Assembly: GCA_000149265.1 (NCBI GenBank)
Contig: CH002657.1
Coordinates: forward strand, 227,544-291,543
DNA from: Ciona savignyi
Taxonomy: Eukaryota; Chordata; Ascidiacea; Phlebobranchia; Cionidae
DNA: 64,000 nucleotides
Direction: 5' to 3'
Part shown: positions 22,761 to 35,700 of the stretch, piece by piece
Numbering within the stretch: the stretch's first letter is position 1
Layout of the letters: each line of letters opens with the position of its first letter
Program-made: the position numbers and the translations under genes
The notes under the pieces: generated by a model
The model's input: only the letters and a program-made list of their open reading frames with translations
Told to the model about the DNA's origin: nothing
The model's database searches: none

Positions 22761-23598
22761 CACCAATCTACCAATCTTAGTGCCATATAAAGCAGCAAGG
22801 GGTCGGTTGCAAGGTGACGCACTAAAACCACAAACTCATTAGTCAGCCTTTATTGCCCAATGCCCATATGTGATTTGTATAACAAATGGTAATTTAATTT
22901 TCGAATACAGTATTTGCAAATGCAAAAAAACGTTAATATTGCTAGATAGCTGTTATTTATTCTTTCTTTTACAAATTATATTGGTATCATTCTTTAATGA
23001 CTATCTGGTTTTGTGAAAGAAAGATTTGGTTTTACGTGATTAATTAACATTGAAATTGGTATTGTTATTTATGCTTCTTGGATAAATAAGAAACTTTGGA
23101 ACTCATAATTGCGATAATGATGGTACCTGTTTGTTTTCTTCCTTGTTCAGATTATTTGGAAAGTCTGGAAAATTAAAATGATGTCAAGTGGGAAAACTAT
23201 AATACAATTATCTGCAGTTGCTTAAAAGCAATTTCTGGAATAATCCAAGGTTACAATTAAGCAAGTGGTTCTGTTGCAAATTCTCGTGTGAGAATTTGCC
23301 ACAATCATTACATTAATTGCACCGCTTGTACAAGAGAACAACACATTGATCGTCACGACAAACGTCATATAACGCGGACGTACTGTTTTATTGCATTCGC
23401 GCTCATTGTCACTTTCAGTATAAATTGCCGTGTTTTGTTTTTACACATCAGTCCACTTGGGACTCACAAATAGTTCTTTTCAGAACTGACTACTATTTAT
23501 TTGCCATGAGATGGCAAAACTGATGCCCGTTCGTGTTTCCCTACCGGACTTAACCCTCAACGTATCCTTAATCGTGAGTCGAAATGGTAAGGAACCGA

Positions 23599-23975
23599 CA
23601 GTTCTTAACTTTTTTTGTTGCATGCCTCCCTTTGCCTATTTTAAATCTTTTCATTCCTCCCCTCCCGTATAATTGATCCACAACTCGAGTCAATACTAGA
23701 CGAAAATAGAAATTTAGAGGTGCATTTATTTGAACTTTGGAATTAATGCGATGTTTATTCACTATGTTGCATAATATACCTGCTAAACCATTTCAGTGTT
23801 ACACATATACGTCTATAAGAAGACTACGTATGTAGGCCTACTTAATAATTAGAAATGTCATCAAACAAAAAATTTCTCTGGTGTCATATAACACTAAGTA
23901 TAAAATGCAAATGCCTCCCGTGAAATGCTGAATTTCCTCCCCAGGAGGAATTCGCTCCCGGTTGAGAACCACTGA
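23599..23975. mobile_element. hAT-like remnant
   Basis: The right edge on the minus strand reads CAGTGGTTCTCAACC, a terminal sequence common in many animal hAT elements. The left edge reads CAGTTCTTAACTTTTTTT, a diverged version of the same terminus. Internal sequence repeats cctccc/ggaggc words in opposite orientation near both ends. I could not find a matching 8-bp target duplication and no transposase is present, so this is an old non-autonomous copy. Confidence 0.5.
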
Positions 23976-25389
23976 ATTAAGCGATTACGGCACAAGAAAT
24001 TAGTGATAAAATGCGCTCAAAACAACATGATGTCGATGTTTTGTAATCGTCACGTTTAACTACTAGCCCATAACATAATATCGTTTAAACATGATCCGCT
24101 TAATTTAGATAAATGAGGATGTACAGAAAGAGTAAAACTTTCCTGCACAGTAATCATCATTACGTAATGACAATACGGAGAGACCTCTGTTTTAACACTT
24201 TTCTATGGGCTTTAATCTTCACAGATGTTTAAGCCGTTGACAAGACGTATGACGCTCTGCGCGTGTCATGCATACTCAGTAATCGTTCACATTTTCTCTG
24301 AGTTGTGATTGGCTGTTAGCTATAGCAGTATGTCGACAGTGTTTAGTAATTCGAATACGTGTAGGCCTACCGTGTATAATAGTAATTCACGGAATAAGCT
24401 GTAATTAGAAAACATTTTTTGACAAAACAGTATTATTGCAAACCTGTAGTTGGTTAGGGCAATTTGCCTTTGGTTTAGTTTAGGTTAAGTTTCCACGATG
24501 AAACCACGTAACAATACCTTATGTAAAAAATTTGGAAGCGGGAAAAGACGACAAAACGAGATTCGTGGTGGAATTCACTACCGATTTTTACGTGGAAAAC
24601 GGTAAAATGTGGTATGTGGTTTTACATTTCTTTTGTTTGCCTTTTATTACTGCACATCTAACTCAAATTCTTTACTGCACATCTAATTTATATTATTTTA
24701 AACTTTGTTAAGTTTCACATATTTTTTTGTGTAATAAAAAGGGCGTTAAAGCAGACTGGTCACATATTGTGTGGTGGGGTTTCTGGTAAGGAAAATATAG
24801 ATATGAGACTGTCGCATGTTCTTTTGTTTGTCTAGCATTTCTTTTTTCGGTTTGTGTCAGTTGGAAACCTCCAGCTGTTTCAAACATTTAATAGTAGTTA
24901 ATCATAAAGTGTCTGGATTTTTATTTTAGGAAATAAACTGAATTATTTTACAGCTATATAAATTTTCCTACTTTGTTTTAGCTCCATTTCAATTTGAATT
25001 GAATTGACCGTATAATCTCGGGATATTAACAGTAAAAGAAATAATGAAATTATGCACATGGATGTTAAAATACGTCTAAGTTTCAGTCTTCGTAAACTTG
25101 AAGTAAACGGGGTTATTTTACTTTTATATTATCAGGTTTCACTTCTTGCCCGTAAATGTTAACTGATGTAAAATGTTGCAATCCAATTTATTTAACCATT
25201 TTGTACGATATTGGATTTTTTTTATCAAGAAGCATTTGACCAAAAACATAGGAAGGGACAAATAGGATATGTATTCCCTTTCCGAATGGGGCCAATATTT
25301 ATTTGATATGACTATAGCCAGACCAACTAAACATATTTACTGTTACCTGCAGGTGGTTATTTATTTTTATACTGAATTTGTACGCAATA

Positions 25390-27143
25390 ATGCGTACTTA
25401 TGATATCACAAAACAATCAATGAAACACGTCACGGGTGTGGTTGTTAGTGAAGAAAGCATGAATTCTGTCAACGAAAGAGAAATCGTGGGAAACAGTGTT
25501 CCCGAAATTGTTATTGACCAACCAGCGTTGTACAGAGATGACGACGGATTTTTGGTGTCAGTAGCGCCGTATACATGGGATGTATCACAGAGGAAAGTAA
25601 AGGCGTCTAACATTTCATTTGGCAGGTAGCCTACATAAATTACTGGAAGAATATAAGATGCTTTACTTTCCATTTGTTGTAAAGAAACAATCAGGTTGCA
25701 TTTCCAAACTTTTTATCTTTTGGTTTTTACTTAGGGCAGAATATAATGGTCTATTACTTAATTAATGTCATATTGATTTATAAAACAGATACCGATACGC
25801 ATTGGCGTGGTTTTAATAAACGTTTAAACTCTCCAATTTTATTGGACAAACAAAAACTAAAATAAACTAATGACTCGACCGTCTTTAGTTAGCGCGACTA
25901 TGCAAATTCGAATCACTTGTGTTTCATAGCATGTGTATTCAATCTCATGATCTATTTTGAGAATAACAGCAGATGTGCCATGACCTCGATGTACACTGCA
26001 ATAGACACCGCAATAAGACTGTGGTGACGCGGTATCTGACGATAAACCTTTTTTAACGACAGTTGTGTGATACACTGAGTATAAAAATGAGTACCCGCTT
26101 CTATGTCCAACAACATAATTTTACTTCGTAAGTCAAGAAACTGTAACCTAAATTTGCAATCACTTAGGTCTGTGGAAGGCCTAAAGAAATACAAAGAAAA
26201 AATTACCAAAATAAAACAGAATTGGGCGACAATAGATGATTACTGCAGGCACCATTTCTTGGGTTACCCCATTAAATCAAAACAAATATTCAATGAGGAT
26301 AACGGCTCAATGCGGACAATATATTATGCTGATGAAAATCAAATGGAACAAGGTACAGTGGTTGATTAAGCCTCTTCTAGTATATCTAGCATAATGTATT
26401 GTAATTTATAAAGCTGTTAAAAGAGTATGAAAGGTTCAAAAGTCCGCGTATCCATAGCATGAGTAAAACAGTTACGTTATTTGTTGCCGGTCATAAACTG
26501 AATACTTGCATGGCCAGCGTGAGCACCACCACAGAAAGCGACGAATTTAAAAAAATATCACTTACGCTAGCTGGGGCTGCAGAGCTTACTATAGTGGTTT
26601 TATTAATACTACAGTATAATATAAAATGGTGATTTTACTGCATTATTTGTCGAATATATTTATATCGGTATATTAATACATATTTACATACTATATAACT
26701 TTCTTCTTCTATATTTTACCTTTTTATATTTATATTAATTTCCTAGTAAAAAATTCCAAAAAAGTACGTTTTTCTAAATCGTGTACGTTTTTTAATTTTT
26801 TTTCTAAAGATAAAGATATATTAGTAGGGATTATAGGGATTTATTTTATTAATGTCAGTTAAAAAAATCTGCAAATAACCAATTTTCTTTTGTAGGCTCA
26901 ATTTTGCGTTTGGAAAAGAACAGTTTTCCTTACTTTATGGAAGAAGGTATAATGCATTATATACTGTGGTCAAACGACCGAGTTCCAACAGAAGTTGAGG
27001 CAAAACGACTCATCCACAGCTCATTCCCAAGCGATCAAACTGAAGTTATTTTATTCGAAAATCCTAATATAAACAAATCAGTACAGGGCGTGATGCATAT
27101 ACATGCATTTATCCGACAAAACTTCCAGTCTTCGATACCTTAA
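25390..27143 (+). CDS. DUF3605-like protein
   Basis: Three exons with in-frame GT-AG junctions: 25390-25625, 26168-26352 and 26896-27143, giving 222 residues from the first ATG. No signal peptide or membrane helix is seen. The N-terminal 80 residues are acidic and featureless. From about residue 85 a helical Lys-rich stretch leads to WATIDDYCRHHFLGYP, then NSFPYFMEEGIMHYILWS, then EVILFENPNINKSV and a final MHIHAFIR. The order of these blocks (LGxP; N-PY---I-HY-LWS; F-NP--KSV; H-H-F-R) matches the DUF3605 family as I know it, which includes fungal N-acetylglucosamine-induced protein 1. The biochemical function is unknown. Family assignment is from motif order only. A further 5' exon is possible. 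Confidence 0.65.
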
Positions 27144-29722
27144 ACAGCGCAAAGTGGATGATGCTACAGCAAAAGTGAACTATATCTCAAAACTTCTTTT
27201 TAGCGTGCTTTGCATTTTTGTTATTTATATTATATACAATACAAATTATTTATTTAAAATGTCTATTTGCCAATTTATTAGGCATCATGGGTGTTTGTAT
27301 ATTATATAATTATTTATTATTAAAAGGTTTCGAGATTTCCTTATAGTTTACGGTATTCCGGAAATCTTGATTATAATTTTCTTTTTAATCCCATACGTTG
27401 ATGCATCATATGGAAACTAAATCGGTCACGGTGTGCTATAAGTACCATACCGACTGTATTATGGCAAAGGGGCGTCAGAAAAGAGCTTACAAATTTTGAG
27501 CCATGTCATTAATCATGATTTTGTACTTGGTAGCGCAACTTTGATCTTGGGATAGGAAATTTGTGCAACAACATAACTATGTTGACGGTCAACAGATATA
27601 GAAGAAACTATGAGCTATGACCCCGCATGCCCCGATGGTCTACTTTTATACTTGTCATTTTGTTTTAAAGGTCTTTCTTTTAATTTACTTATATGCCGCA
27701 AAGGTGATAGGTATAGAGAAACTTTTGACTTTTAGCTGATTCGGCAGCACCTTGAACACACCCGCAACTGTTGTAGTAATCAGATTACTGAGCTTGAGTT
27801 TGGGAGTTGAATTTGCGGCTAGAAGCTTAATCTAAATTCGCTTTGGCGACAATGCGGCTGCAGCTTCTGATAATCGTGTATACAACACCGAGAGCAGTAT
27901 GTGTCTGTTCGTCTTTAACCAAACTATAGTCGGTGGGTCGAACTTTTAAAGCGGTTGGTTCTAATCAAACGCCCGCTTGTATTTTTGGACAGGCGGCGAC
28001 GTAAGTCTTGATGGAAGAGGCCGGTTCAAAGATGGTCAACCGCCGGAAAATAAAGCCGTTTAACGGGAAAAGGATGTCGGGAAAATGTTTCAAGAAAGTT
28101 GTTAAAACTATTTTCCGGGAATTTGAAAGACTTAACTCTCAACTAATCGCTGAACTCTTTTCACTAATCACCTCATAAATTGAAGCCAACATGAGACATA
28201 ATCTTTGATCACACGTTCTTCTTGTGGTGAAACAAAGTGACAAAATCACCAACATATTTCAACGTTATGGCTTGCCAATCAAATATCTATCTATGACATT
28301 TCTTTGGATAATTATATATAATCCTAACCATACTTCCAATACTCTTACAAATAATTCGAAGGTTATACGACAAAATATATTGCCAAGTAAGTCGGAAATG
28401 CAAAAGATGCACTTAACAGCGGATTTTGTTGTATTTTATTTCATAGTTTATTTGGATCAATAACATACAATTAAACTTGAAATCTTGAAAAGCGATTCGG
28501 GGTTGTAACCTGGTATACAAAATGGTGCTGCAAAGTTCCCACCATCTATAATAGACAGTGCGGCACCTGAGTGGGTTAACGTGGCCAAGAGGCACAAACT
28601 TCTAATCTGTGTAATTAAACCACTTGGGATACGGTTGTCCACTTAAAAAGCGGCGATCGCAGCATAAATCCTGGATTAGGCAGAACAATGCCTTTACCGT
28701 GAGAACAACGTAGTGGTACCGGTTTCTACGAGGTTTTGTTTGAAAAAATGAATTCGTTTATTTTTTATTTAAGGATGGAATGTGCATGTCTCGCTGTTGA
28801 TGTCCCGATCATTTATCTTAAAATGGCTGGACTGCTGAGAAATCAATCGTGACTGTGGATTTTAAACGTGGCGATTTTAGTCTCTGTATACGATATCAAT
28901 AAAACATGCTTATAATAAGAAGACGAATCTTACATAAAATATGTTACTTTTGTGTTAAAAATATTATGACATTTCTTCATTTTTCTTACTTTTATATGTC
29001 GTCATTTACCGGAGGAACTTTCCCAATGAAGTGTCGCGTTAGTCGCCCGCATCTCGCCTTGCGCGTGTTTACGTCAACCGTCATCGCCAAACAGCCGACG
29101 TCGATCAGCCTCGGAGCCGATTTATCATGGCGCAACTGGCGGCGAATAATGTGCTGGCAGCTTGAAGAATGGCCGCTCGAAATGACAGGCTTTATAAACA
29201 GGTCGTATCGCCTGCCTGGAATTGACGCCGATACGTCGGATTCCCCATTTTAAAACTTGTTTCATAAACGACGGAAAAGAGATAGCGCGAGCGTCTCCCT
29301 TGTCACTTGCGTGATAACTGCCGGAAAGAATCTGTCATTTTGCTCTCTTTGAACATTCTGTATGCGGTGACAATTATCTTACAACTTTACAACCATGCAA
29401 CAACAGAATGTTTATTTTTTCACAGCCGTAACGACTTATAGGAACATGGAGCTTCTAATTAAAGGCGGCAACGGAGAAACCAAAAAAATCGTACAAAGGC
29501 AAAAAAACTTTCAAATAACACAAAAATAAAAATAAAATATTTTTTAAATGTGCGTTTGTAATAATTCTATAAACTTATGAATCGTCGGAGAAAGCTCTCA
29601 CAAAGATACAGTGGCAACGTTTGACGCGCATGGAAGATTGAAACTATAGAAACCAGGAATCATAGGTATGCATCTCAAAATATGGAGGACATTTTTGCAA
29701 CACAAAAAAAATTGGCAACAAT
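27144..29722. other. Spacer DUF3605-like gene to Tlx
   Basis: No gene is recognisable. Short open frames here (for example near 28906-29253) have no recognisable domain or matching exon partners. It presumably holds the Tlx 3' untranslated region on the minus strand. Confidence 0.5.
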
Positions 29723-32700
29723 TTAATGTTGCGCATTTTGAAGGCGTGCTTGTAGATTGTGCAAAGCGTAAAGTGACGCGTTTCTGAGGCACAACGCATC
29801 AGGAGCGGGCATGGGTGCTCGGGCAAGGGCTTCTTGCTGTAATTGGTTGATGAGTCGTTGAGCTGCCTGTCTCTCCGCCTCTCTCTCCTCTGTGGTCTGC
29901 CTTCTGCAGTGAAAAATGTTCTATTTAAGTGACTTGAAATAGAAAATTAAATATTCCATATTGTTGCGGGCAATATTTTCGTTTCGATAATCGCGCGAAT
30001 CAAAAAAGGCTTTACGGGATGTCCCAATCTCACGCTTCACGCCGACAATCACGCCGTGAAATTTCGATTCACAGTCGCAGCCTGGCGCTGCACCGTAAGA
30101 CGCAAAATTCAACCTTCGTTCACGGTTATCGCTCGACCAGATTGCTGATAATGAAGCGAGGGTGTGAGGCGAGGAACAGGGTTAACGCAAGTAGGAATAC
30201 AGGTCGATTAAACAGGTGTGTTATGATTTACTATAACAAGTGTGAACGTCATGGGCTCAGCTGCATACTTGGGAAAATTGCCTACGTCTCAGGGAAACCG
30301 TTATCTTTATACACGCTTTGATTAAGACCACTTTATATACAGTCGAAGGATCTTATCATTTGTATATCTTGGGTGAGATATTACATTGCACGGTACTATA
30401 GAGCAGGGCTCCTTACTAAACGTGATATACATAACTTTTTTTCGGTTATTGGTTTATATAGTAAAGGATCCAATTTAACTTTATGATGTTATTTATCAGG
30501 GCTCAAGAAAAAAGTTTTAAACTGTATTTCAAACAAACGCCGTTGATAAATGACTTTACATGTAATTCAAAATGCTTTAGCTAATAAATTTTAATATTTT
30601 TAATTAATTCTTTTAAACGTCAAAGGAAATTCGAAAGCAAATCTAATCATAATTAATGGCGTAAAATTAATTTACCTGTACTACTTATATAAGTGAGTAG
30701 CCTTACTAGACATAAAGTAAAGTCATATATCGAGTGTTTTACATGTGTAGTCCCATCGGTAGTCAGGTAACGCCCTGTAACTGCAGTCATTTCCGTAGAA
30801 AATAATTTGGTCCTGTTGCCATTGCGAAACTAATTGTGCATTATTGGGAAAAAGATTATTCTACACCGCAAAGTGAGACCTTACACCAGCACACGAGATG
30901 TTGAAATAATATATGTAAACAGTAAAGGTTATTTTTATAGATGCGCTCTTTTGCTTTTGGCAAAATGCTGGCAAAGATAAAAGACTGTACCGGCGAAAGT
31001 TGAATACCAACAGCGATCGATGTATTAAAACAAGAATAGTGACTGCTGGGCTGCGACCAAATCAGCCGATGTTATCTTTAGTGGCTTCTTTGTATGATAC
31101 GGCAGTTAAGTAATAGGAAGACTCGCGTTTCAAGTACCAGTATTGTATCCTGATGTTTAAATGTTGACCAAATAAGGTTTTTCCATTATCTTCGTTGGCG
31201 AAACATGCACGTGGGTAGTGCTCGAGACCAAAACAACAAATGAACAACTAGCACCTGCATCCCTATTTATGCGCCGCACAAAGTCAGAGTCGTGTCAATC
31301 TCCACCTAACTTGATGCGCGGTCTTAGGAAGGAGATAGGAATCTGGGGAACTCTGAAATCTCTGTGGGGCCCTGGCTGTACAGACCACCCAGCTGAGAGT
31401 TTAAAGGCTTATTCGTTTGTGTTTACGGGAAGATCGGAATCAATGATGCGCATCATAGCCTTTACTTTCAAGGGCCTAACTTATTGCCTCCCAATACACA
31501 AAGACCGTGAGGAGAACTGAAAAATCCAAGAGATTCCATTAACGGTTCCAAATTTTTTTTGACGGATTAGGTTTGCTAAATTTACACAATTTAAGAACAT
31601 TTGGCTAACAGCCATGATTATACGCTATTCAGTTTTATACGAGATATTAGACAAAAATATGTTTTCTATGGCGTTGAATTAGGGGACTCCAGAGACACCA
31701 TATGCACCTATCTCGGCAATCATACTATGCTTAATTTCGCTGCTTTATTGCTTGGACATTTTTTGAGCAGATCTACGTTACGCAGAAAATAAATTGTTAA
31801 TAACGATCTGGTGTCAGATTAGCTAGCAAAGGCTCTCGATTATAAGCAGCTTATTTATTTCTAATGTTAAAACCTTTGGACTGGACTATGATTGTCAAAT
31901 ATAGTGTACGAATCTAGTACGTTAGGCTAGTTCTAGAAAATTTGGGCAAGATGATTTCTAAAATGCGATATTTACCTTTTCACCCGTGTTTAGATGTTTT
32001 CATCACTGTTTTATTTTTGCAGTGGTATTTAAAAATACATAAAGGCTTTTGGTTAAACAGTGATAAATTCAATATTTGGAATTCGGTTAATTCTGGTCGT
32101 ATCGCTGTTAATTCTGCTTAATAATTTATACGACGCACGTAAGTGCTGGTTATTGCGCGAATCAGAGCTTCCCAAACAAAATGGCGTCGAACAGCCAAAC
32201 AGAGACTTGCGCATCGAGCCCAGCATTTGAACTAAATAATCGGCGTGTCCGACCTCCCTGACTTCACATTTGAGATGTGACCTTGTCAGGCGACCTCTGT
32301 TCTTCCCGTTAAGTTGATTAAATGAGGACCCAGCACCGACAATTCGATTGACAATTTTTCGCCAAAACAGCGCTAAGTCCAATCCGATTTCTGCATGGCG
32401 TAAGCGAGGAACCGACTGTTAATATTTAATGCTTTCGAGTTAGGACAATCAGAATAGCGTTAAATCGACAGCGTGCCACCCCTCGGCGATAAAAATCGAT
32501 CTGTTGAGCGCGTTTTGACGTTTATTCGCTTTTTATTGCTGTTAATGTACGAAAATTGATAAATAAGCTTCGTAGGCGTTTCGGTATAATTTAGTTGGGC
32601 GAATAAATAGCCACGAAATGTCATAAAGTGGAATGTTGATGGGACCTTGATCGATATCAGTCTTATTCTCGATCTATAAGCGTCCAAAGCCAATTCCAAA

Positions 32701-35700
32701 AATAGTTCCCGCACATTAGACGTTGACAACAAACATGTCCGTAATGTTAACTTATTAAAAACCCAATTTGAATATCACCTTGCCACAATCAAACATTTAC
32801 GAACTTAACAAGATTTCGTCTGTTTACACAAAAAGTAAAAATATGTATTTATTTAACCTAGAAATATGTTATACTCATATATATATTAAAAATAAACCCA
32901 TAAACAAGCGGTTTATTAATTCGACGCACTCAAAGCAATAACTGCAACGAAAGCAAATATAATCGGATTCTAAAAGATCATAATATGAGCGCGTAAACTT
33001 ACTTTTATCCATATTGTTGGCGATACTTTAGTTAACCATATAACCAAATGCTTTATTGATTTTGTTCCAACGCATGTGTTTATGGATAACTGTAACTTGA
33101 AACTTATAATAGCGAAAATATTCGTCCCGCGTGGCTGATAGTCTGTAGTTTTTGGGCGGTGAAACTAATAAACTCTTATCATGGATACAAAATATATAAG
33201 GTCATAATGTGCTTTCGATATTTTAAACAGTATTTTTTTAACAAGGAAAAAGTAATATTAGCAATCTTTAGGGTCACAGAGCGATTAAAATATTGTGTTA
33301 TGACAGCCTGTCGATAAAATTTAAAGAGGTCAGGTTATTAGTTATGGTGTTTTACAAGCTCGTATCTATGTATGAAAACATATTCGCTGTTGGTTATTCT
33401 GTTGCTGCTACAATTGACTGGGGAGTACGATGATAAGAATGCCGGTCATTAAAACACAGACACATCTCGTTTATATTGCGTTCTCTGTTGCTTAAAAAGT
33501 TAAAAGAAGATTACTTTCCAGCAAAGATATTTTGCGAAGCATGAGTAATAATCGGTTATCTATATTTTGTGTAATTTTAAATGGACGGACGTTACAGCTA
33601 AAAGTATTAGAAATGTCAAGATGCTAACTTGTACACTGATAATAAATCTTTTAAACAATACATATGAGCAAAACCGAAACCAACGTAACACGCCTCGCCT
33701 GTAAATATCTATAAATGGGAATAAAACGTTATATTCCAGAAAGTAAGGTAAAAACGCAGTAATGATTCTATCCACTTTATTTATCAAAAGGATCCAATGA
33801 TTAGAGTTTACCTATAGCTCAACTTTTTTATTACATATGAAAGCATATTTGTGCTGTATGACCATGATATGTGTTATTTAGATCATGATACCACGATTCT
33901 CACCTCCATTTCGTCCGTCTGTTTTGAAACCACGTTTTCACTTGGGCATCCGTCATTTTCAGCGACTTTGCCAGAGCCGCCCTTTCCGAGCTGGCGAGGT
34001 ATTTCTGACGATGGAATCTCTTTTCTAATTCGCAGATCTGAATTCGACTGAACGATGTCCGCGGTTTCTTCTTTTTTGGTGGAGTCCGGTTCTGATATGG
34101 GTGTCCTATCCGGCGCGTTACTGTGGAACATAGTAAGGTTACCACTATAAAGCAAAACTTAAAAACTTAAATATCTATATTAGGGCATAGAAAATGGCAA
34201 ATGCGCATTGCTCAATAGGATGACCGAGTTTGCAACTGCGTTAATATCTTGAACTTGTCTTTCATGTTAGTGAACTCTGCTGCCATGCGAACGCGATATG
34301 ATTTCAATTTTTAAAATAGTTAAAAATCTTGGACGACCGCTCACCATTTTATAAATGGCGGGTTGTTTGATTTGGTCATTGCGCTGGTGTAACTGAAAAC
34401 TGCTCGTCATTTAATAACTTTGAGGCCAGTGGTATCGAGTGTAAGAAATAGGGTGCCCGACAAGTGTGCACAGTTTAAAATAGTTTTCGTGGTTATTATA
34501 ATCTAAAGGCACAGTAAATTGCGGCGACAAAGCGTTAGATGTTTTTTTTTGGAAAAAGGCAAATATTTGAAACAAGTTGGTTGTGTATTCGCGAAGATGT
34601 TGATTTTTAACCTTTGGATACAATTGGACCAAAACTACAAATGCGCAAGTGCCACACGAGTGTGATATCTCAACACAACTTGAGTCAGCTTTGTGACACA
34701 CCGTTTGCCCAGAATATCCTACGAAAATGTTTAAAACGAAAAATGCTGATTCACGCTGACATGGTGGAAACGACATCATTTTACACTGCGCATGCGCACT
34801 ATTCTTTTAACTTCACTTTAAACACGATATCTTACCCAACTTTACAAAGAAACGTCAATCGTATTTATTTTGATGATCTCTGTTTTGAAGAGAAAAATAA
34901 TCAGGAAAGGTGATTTGGAACAGCACTGACCGTGACATTATGAAGCTTAGCGCTGTCTAGTTGGACTGAAATCGTATCGGTTATTTCTTGTCGCTGTGCG
35001 TTTAGGATATAATACCGAATAAAATGCATTGCCCCGGGTGTAAATATTGCGATGTGGCTTGCCTGGATCAATTTCACATTCGATAAATCATGTTACAATC
35101 ATCTAAGTCTTGGAGTGAAGGGCAAACCGAATAGATTATATACACCACAAGGTTAATCCCTTTTACTTTTTAAACCATATAAACAAAGAAAAAAAAATTA
35201 CCAAGTAATATATTTATTACAATAAAAAAAATGTGTAATAAATCAGACAGAAAACACCAGTGTAATTTCAGTTACTGGAGATGTTAATCACAGTTCTCAC
35301 AACTTGATCATCCACGTGTTAGTGCCACTTACAAATTACTCGATGCCAATTTAAGGATTTAGCCGCTGTTTGTTTTTACAAGCAGCAAATGATACGGTAA
35401 ATCACCACCGGTGAATTCTCGACGCACAAGCTTGAAATAAGAGACGATATTTTATCACTTTTGGCGGAAATGCTTTAACTCGAAGAATGTCGAGTCCATG
35501 TTTATATCGATACATGTATTTTATTCATTTCGTGTTATGGTTGATAGTTGTTAAACTATCGTTACACTGTTGGAGCTCGTAAGACATTTAAGCCTCAGAC
35601 ATGTGAATACATTTTGTTGTTCGGTTATTTTGCACCGATTTAACACATCATCACATCTAGAAACAATTCTAAAAGCTCCGTTGATTTACTCGTCGGCTGC

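Larger units (their letters stand above)
22585..25389. other. Spacer ERI1 to DUF3605-like gene
   Basis: No gene is recognisable. A dispersed repeat fragment (about 22675-22760) and a hAT-like remnant (about 23599-23975) lie here. The rest is AT-rich unique sequence. Confidence 0.5.

Noticed and set aside
28500..28640. Possible tRNA-derived SINE
   Set aside because: The tgagtgggttaa and gtggccaag words suggest an A box, but there is no convincing B box, fold or second copy.
28906..29253. 115-codon plus-strand open frame
   Set aside because: It has no recognisable domain, no splice partners and no conserved neighbours. It is probably chance in a slightly GC-richer stretch.
33883..34155. Alternative open frame over the Tlx homeodomain exon
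   Set aside because: It is an out-of-frame shadow. The other minus frame gives an unmistakable homeodomain with correct splice phases.
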